From Laccaria trichodermophora (Eukaryota; Basidiomycota; Agaricomycetes; Agaricales; Hydnangiaceae), in assembly GCA_018417955.1 (NCBI GenBank), contig JACTVC010000018.1:1156864-1220863 (forward strand): 64,000 nucleotides of DNA, in the 5' to 3' direction. Below, one piece after another: positions 60,259 to 64,000 of the stretch; position 1 is the first letter of the stretch, and each line of letters starts with the position of its first letter. Under the pieces are notes generated by a model. It saw only the letters and a program-made list of their open reading frames with translations. It searched no databases and was not told where the DNA came from. The position numbers were made by a program, and so were the translations under genes.

Positions 60259-61223
60259 GGGGATCCCTCCCTTTTTATTCGGGTTCTAACCTTTTTCTAA
60301 AAGTTCAGCTGCTCATCTGTCGATGGTGCAGAGGATTTTAGAAAATGGCGTGAATTTCGAACTCAGTATTGGATATCATATGTACAGCAATGGTGTACCC
60401 TAGATAAATGCTGTCTCGCCTTCCTGGCAGTGGGGCGGACGTACGATGAAAGAAGATCGACATACGTGCCACGACAAACGATTTTAGGGGGAAAGGCAGG
60501 CGATTAGCGTTACATTATTATCATCAACGCCAATACCGCTGACAAATTGACTTTGTCGACTTCATGTGCGTAGGCAGTTGAAAAGAAAACAAAAGGGGTG
60601 CAGTGTTAGCCCATGATGGTAAAGCCCTTCATGACTAGTGCTGCTGTGAGCGCAAGTGTAATTAGAATGGCTTGTTGTAAAATCACAAAAGTTCTAATCC
60701 GCGTTGAAGAGCTCACAAGTTGAAATTGATTGAATCTGTCACCAACCTTGTGGGACTTTATTGCATGCAGAGAAATGAGAAGCGTACTGAGTGATAGCCA
60801 CGATTTATTGTGGGGTGTGGTAGACTGATTAGTGTCGAGTTACCCATCTGGTCGTGGCGTGCACACTTCTCGATATCGCAAACAGGGTATAAGATAGAAA
60901 TCGTATTTGTACATCTTAGCGTAGAGTCCGTCCCTCTCCTGCTGCCAATGGGCCACGATCTTGTGGTCTCTGGCACCGCTTTTCTGGAACGCTGGCGTCG
61001 AGATCGATTTGGAGATCTGTGAGTCCATCCTTCCATGCCGATTGCCTGGATATATATTGCCGAACCTCAAGAATGACTCTGCTGGTCAACATCGAGTGGA
61101 GTACACGTTCCACTCTTCCCAACGATAAGTGCAGTGCAACGTTGAATGTCGGGGGACGTACGATGAGAGCAGATCGATATACGCTTCCTGCGAAACCAAT
61201 TTAGCCGGCGTCGACAGCGCAAA
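60259..61223. other. Intergenic region
   Basis: Nearly 1 kb after U2. A phrase of about 30 bp (GACGTACGATGA-AG--GATCGA-ATACG) near 60439 recurs near 61147, inside the repeat-like flank of the DUF6533 gene. No gene supported. Confidence 0.4.
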
Positions 61224-62311
61224 TTATTTGTGTCTTACGGGGAGGGTGTTGACGACAACAACGTTTATTATTGAAATTGCTAATATCAGGAGCTCAGTAA
61301 GTGGACGTTGCAGAAGTGGTCGACTACTACTTACTGAATAAGTATACATATATCATTAATCCTAGAGAAAGGAAGCTTTGAAACGATTTCGCAGAGGAAG
61401 TTGCTGTATCTCACCGTCCCTATAAATGACATGATAAAAAGGAATGTTTCCTCCGTGTCTATCTAGAAGGCAGAGATAAGTTAGCGTAGGTTGATCGTGG
61501 AGTGTAAAATTCACAGAACTCACATGCAGCGATTGCGGGAATTATCATTAGTACTAATATCACTGAAAAAAAAACGGATTAGTTGCGTCAACGATCAGAG
61601 GAGATACAAACCAGCTTCATATATCATTAACACAATCCAATTGAAAGACGCAAGGTGGTTTGCGCCGGTTATAAAACACCCAACAAATTCTGGGTAAGGT
61701 TTTTCACTGACTGTGACAACGCCGTCAGAGATGGCAGTCGACCAGAAAGAAGAATGGGCGCACAGCGTAAACCATGGAGGAAAAGCCTTGTCACGGCCAG
61801 TTCTCCCGCAAGGGTGAGGGTAAATAGGACGGACAGGAATATCCCGACCCTCATGCTCCGCTCCCACACTGCCCATGTGCGCAGCGTCAGAATCACTAAA
61901 GATATTGAACATTACATAGACCCGGACAATCAAGAAACCGATCGACGTACGTTCGGAAAGTGCGAAACCAATGATCATCAACCCTAGGTCCAAATGAGCG
62001 GCATGAAACTACTCGTAAAGGAGGGACCCATACAACCCCGCGCGTTTTCAACGAAAAGACAGACCCTCGTATCGATGTCTGCTGACAACTGATCTGGCGA
62101 TGATCAAAGCCTATTAGTTGAATGACGGAAAACAGAGGGGGATTCGTCATGCACTTACGCATCAGACACAAACAGACAGAGTCTAAGAAGGGCAAGTATC
62201 GTTGGAGGAGATAAAGCACCTTCATGAAGCCCCATTTTGATGACCACACGAACTCGACCTCCATTCCTAACGTTAAGAAGTAATCGTAAACGAAGATTGT
62301 GCCGCCTAGAA
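61224..62311 (-). CDS. DUF6533-type multi-pass membrane protein (second copy; first exon unresolved)
   Basis: Paralogue of the gene at 1675-2777. The exon starting at 62311 encodes GGTIFVYDYFLTLGMEVEFV, then WSSKWGFMKVL and QRYLPFLD. Later exons give VILTLRTWAVW, FLSVLFTLTLAGELAVTR, KPYPEFVGCFITGANHL with VLMIYEA, VLLMIIPAIAA-like hydrophobics, RHGGNIPFYHVIYRDG and a C-terminal IINVVVVNTLPVRHK, stop at 61224-61226. Exon plan and C-terminus match the other copy. Upstream, PLPKSFDGQSLLK near 62357-62390 is in frame across a GTAGGT...TATAG intron, but no ATG is reached, so another small exon is missing. Confidence 0.75.
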
Positions 62312-62439
62312 CTATATGGAATGTCGTAAATGTTCAGATAGGGACTCCACAACCTACGCTTCAGCAACGACTGACCATCAAAAGACTTAGGGAGTGGAGC
62401 CCGAGCCGAAGGCGAGGGCGATAAAGACGTAGGTGTGAA

Positions 62440-63000
62440 GGGCTGTTAGGCGAAGCAAAGAACAACAGGTGCTGCTGGGTAGCAACACAACCCTGTTTCG
62501 CTTTTATAAGCTCTTCGGGTTCTTTGTTATGCATTCGTTTGACGTCATCAAACAATAAGGATTCTATTAATAGATTTTCTATTGTTCTGATAAGCATCAT
62601 GCGTCATTCCGACACGGAGATACGTATGGGCGCGCAGCGCCCATAAGATAAGCAAGATAAGGCGGTCTAGAAACAATCCAGAGTTCGCCAAAGTAGGTCT
62701 GTCTCCTCGACTTTTATTGGCCATCTCGCTCCGAAGAGTGGGAAAAGCCTCCGACCATACAGTGGTTAATAACCGGACTGAGTCCGTTCCGCGCCTATCC
62801 GGCGCTATCTTCAACTTAGACGCTCTCCGAGCGCCTACGTGTTTAGCGACCATGCCAAACGGTTACGTAAGCATTCTCATCACCTTAACAATTGAAATTG
62901 TTATGCGAAGCTATAGACTAAACGCATATCGTACTACGTACTATTAAGAGAGTAGACGGACCTTATTTTTACTACCCGCCATGCCGGGGGGCGTAAGGTT
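62440..63000. other. Region without a supportable gene
   Basis: The minus-strand frame 62548-62853 has no family signature. Small palindromes such as GGCGCGCAGCGCC occur. It may be promoter sequence or an old transposon remnant. Confidence 0.35.
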
Positions 63001-63006
63001 TTCTTT

Positions 63007-63037
63007 GTTAGGGTTAGCGTTAGGGGTTAGGGTTAGC
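63007..63037 (+). repeat. Interstitial telomere-like repeat
   Basis: GTTAGGGTTAGCGTTAGGG followed by GTTAGGGTTAGC: four to five TTAGGG-type units with slight variants. TTAGGG is the usual fungal telomere repeat; here it is internal and next to minisatellites. Confidence 0.7.
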
Positions 63038-63109
63038 TATATTTCTAGGTGTGAGAACCAGGAAAGATCGTTTTATTAAAAACGTAGTACTCACGGTTAC
63101 TGAGGCTTC

Positions 63110-63370
63110 TAGGACTGTAGTAGGATTGTAAAATTTATGTAGGATTGACTGTAGGATTGAGGATGGGATGGTAGGATTTGCTGTAGGAATGAGGATGGGA
63201 GGGCAGGATTTGTTGTAGGATTGAACATGGGATGGTAGGATTTGCTGTAGGAATGAGGATGGGAGGGCAGGATTTGTTGTAGGATTGAACATGGGATGGT
63301 AGGATTTGCTGTAGGAATGAGGATGGGAGGGCAGGATTTGTTGTAGGATTGACCATGGGATGGTAGAATA
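63110..63370. repeat. 64-bp minisatellite (two 32-bp halves)
   Basis: TGTTGTAGGATTGA starts at 63211, 63275 and 63339, exactly 64 bp apart. Each unit has two related halves (GATGGTAGGATTTGCTGTAG and GAGGGCAGGATTTGTTGTAG). The minus-strand frames PSSFLQQILPSH are products of the repeat. Confidence 0.88.
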
Positions 63371-63539
63371 CACTGCAAGCTTGCAGAGAGAGCTCACTAC
63401 AACAGGTATAGGAATGGAAGTTGGTTGTAGGAATGGAGGTAGGAATGGCTGAAGAAATGGTTACAATAGTTTATGTATCTGTGTATTACTTGTGCACAAA
63501 CAAATTTGTATGTGGGTGCCTGTGTCTGTGTGTTGGTAG

Positions 63540-64000
63540 AAGATGAACACATTATTGGATGCACAAAACGAGCTCAGACGCTTCAGATTTGAGTACGTAT
63601 TGGGCAAGTTATGCTGTAATCAATATTTTATGCAGTTGAGCAGTACTTGTGAATTTGTTTTTTCCCATGGAGGTGCCTGTGTTTCTCTGCTCGTCCCAGA
63701 CGAACAGGTTATTGGACGCACAAAAAGAGCCCAAGAGCGTGATATTTGAGTGAGTATTGGGCAAGTTATGCTGCAATTGATATTTTATGCAGCTGAGCAG
63801 TACTTGTGAATTCGTTTTTTCCCATGAAGGTGCCTGTGTTTCTCTGTTCGTCCCAGACGAACAGGTTATTGGACGCACAAAACGAGCCCAAGAGCGTGGT
63901 ATTTGAGTGAGTATTGGGCAAGCTATGCTGCAATTGATATTTTATGCAGCTGAGCAGTACTTGTGAATTCGTTTTCTCCCATGAAGGTGCCTGTGTTTCT
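63540..64000 (+). repeat. 157-bp tandem repeat running off the window
   Basis: ACAGGTTATTGGACGCACAAA recurs at about 63705 and 63862 (157 bp apart), with a more diverged copy near 63548. The unit includes TGGGCAAGTTATGCTGCAAT and GTGCCTGTGTTTCTCTG. At least three units are in view and the array continues past 64000. Confidence 0.88.

Overview
The window is nuclear DNA of a filamentous basidiomycete, most likely an Agaricomycete. Genes are split by many 47-60 bp GT-AG introns (a few GC-AG). The gene content also fits: paired DUF6533 membrane proteins, a CE16 esterase, DUF4238, a BTB protein, URC1, an SR-protein kinase, a U2 snRNA, an intron-containing tRNA-Val and a Ty3/gypsy element.

Layout. 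1-10.9 kb: 3' part of a CE16/GDSL esterase (+), a DUF6533 protein (-), an SLC35F6-type transporter (-), bleomycin hydrolase (-) and a divergent MFS transporter (+). 12.1-13.8 kb: a 1.7 kb TIR element with a 7-bp target duplication that carries a decayed, intron-bearing histone H4 gene. 14.9-31.9 kb: a second SLC35F6-type gene (+), interrupted at its exon 1/intron 1 junction by a 15.36 kb Ty3/gypsy retrotransposon on the minus strand with 1014-bp LTRs. That retrotransposon is in turn interrupted inside its integrase zinc-binding region (17434-23487) by a 6.05 kb fold-back element: two inverted arms built largely of 90-bp tandem repeats, GGGCCC-centred subterminal palindromes and an 8-bp target duplication.

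32-45 kb: a small ORF, an insertion between 18-bp direct repeats, DUF4238 (-), an RRT8/EI24-like membrane protein (+), a protein with an MLKL-like N-terminus and an Asn/Thr-rich tail (+), tRNA-Val(AAC) (-), a probable 1.2 kb TIR element, a nucleotidyltransferase-fold protein (+) and a long coiled-coil protein (-). 46-60 kb: SRPK kinase (+), URC1 GTP-cyclohydrolase-II-like protein (+), three low-complexity or BTB proteins and the U2 snRNA gene (+). 61-64 kb: a second DUF6533 gene (-), a short interstitial telomere-like TTAGGG run, a 64-bp minisatellite and a 157-bp tandem repeat running off the edge; this end may be subtelomeric.

The genes are mostly independent housekeeping or accessory loci, not a pathway cluster. 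The most unusual feature is the nested transposon stack, above all the non-coding fold-back element, sitting in a transporter gene whose reading frame is still intact across the insertion. Exon boundaries were deduced by eye from splice sites and frame continuity; summed exon lengths were checked for divisibility by three in the genes where a protein length is given.
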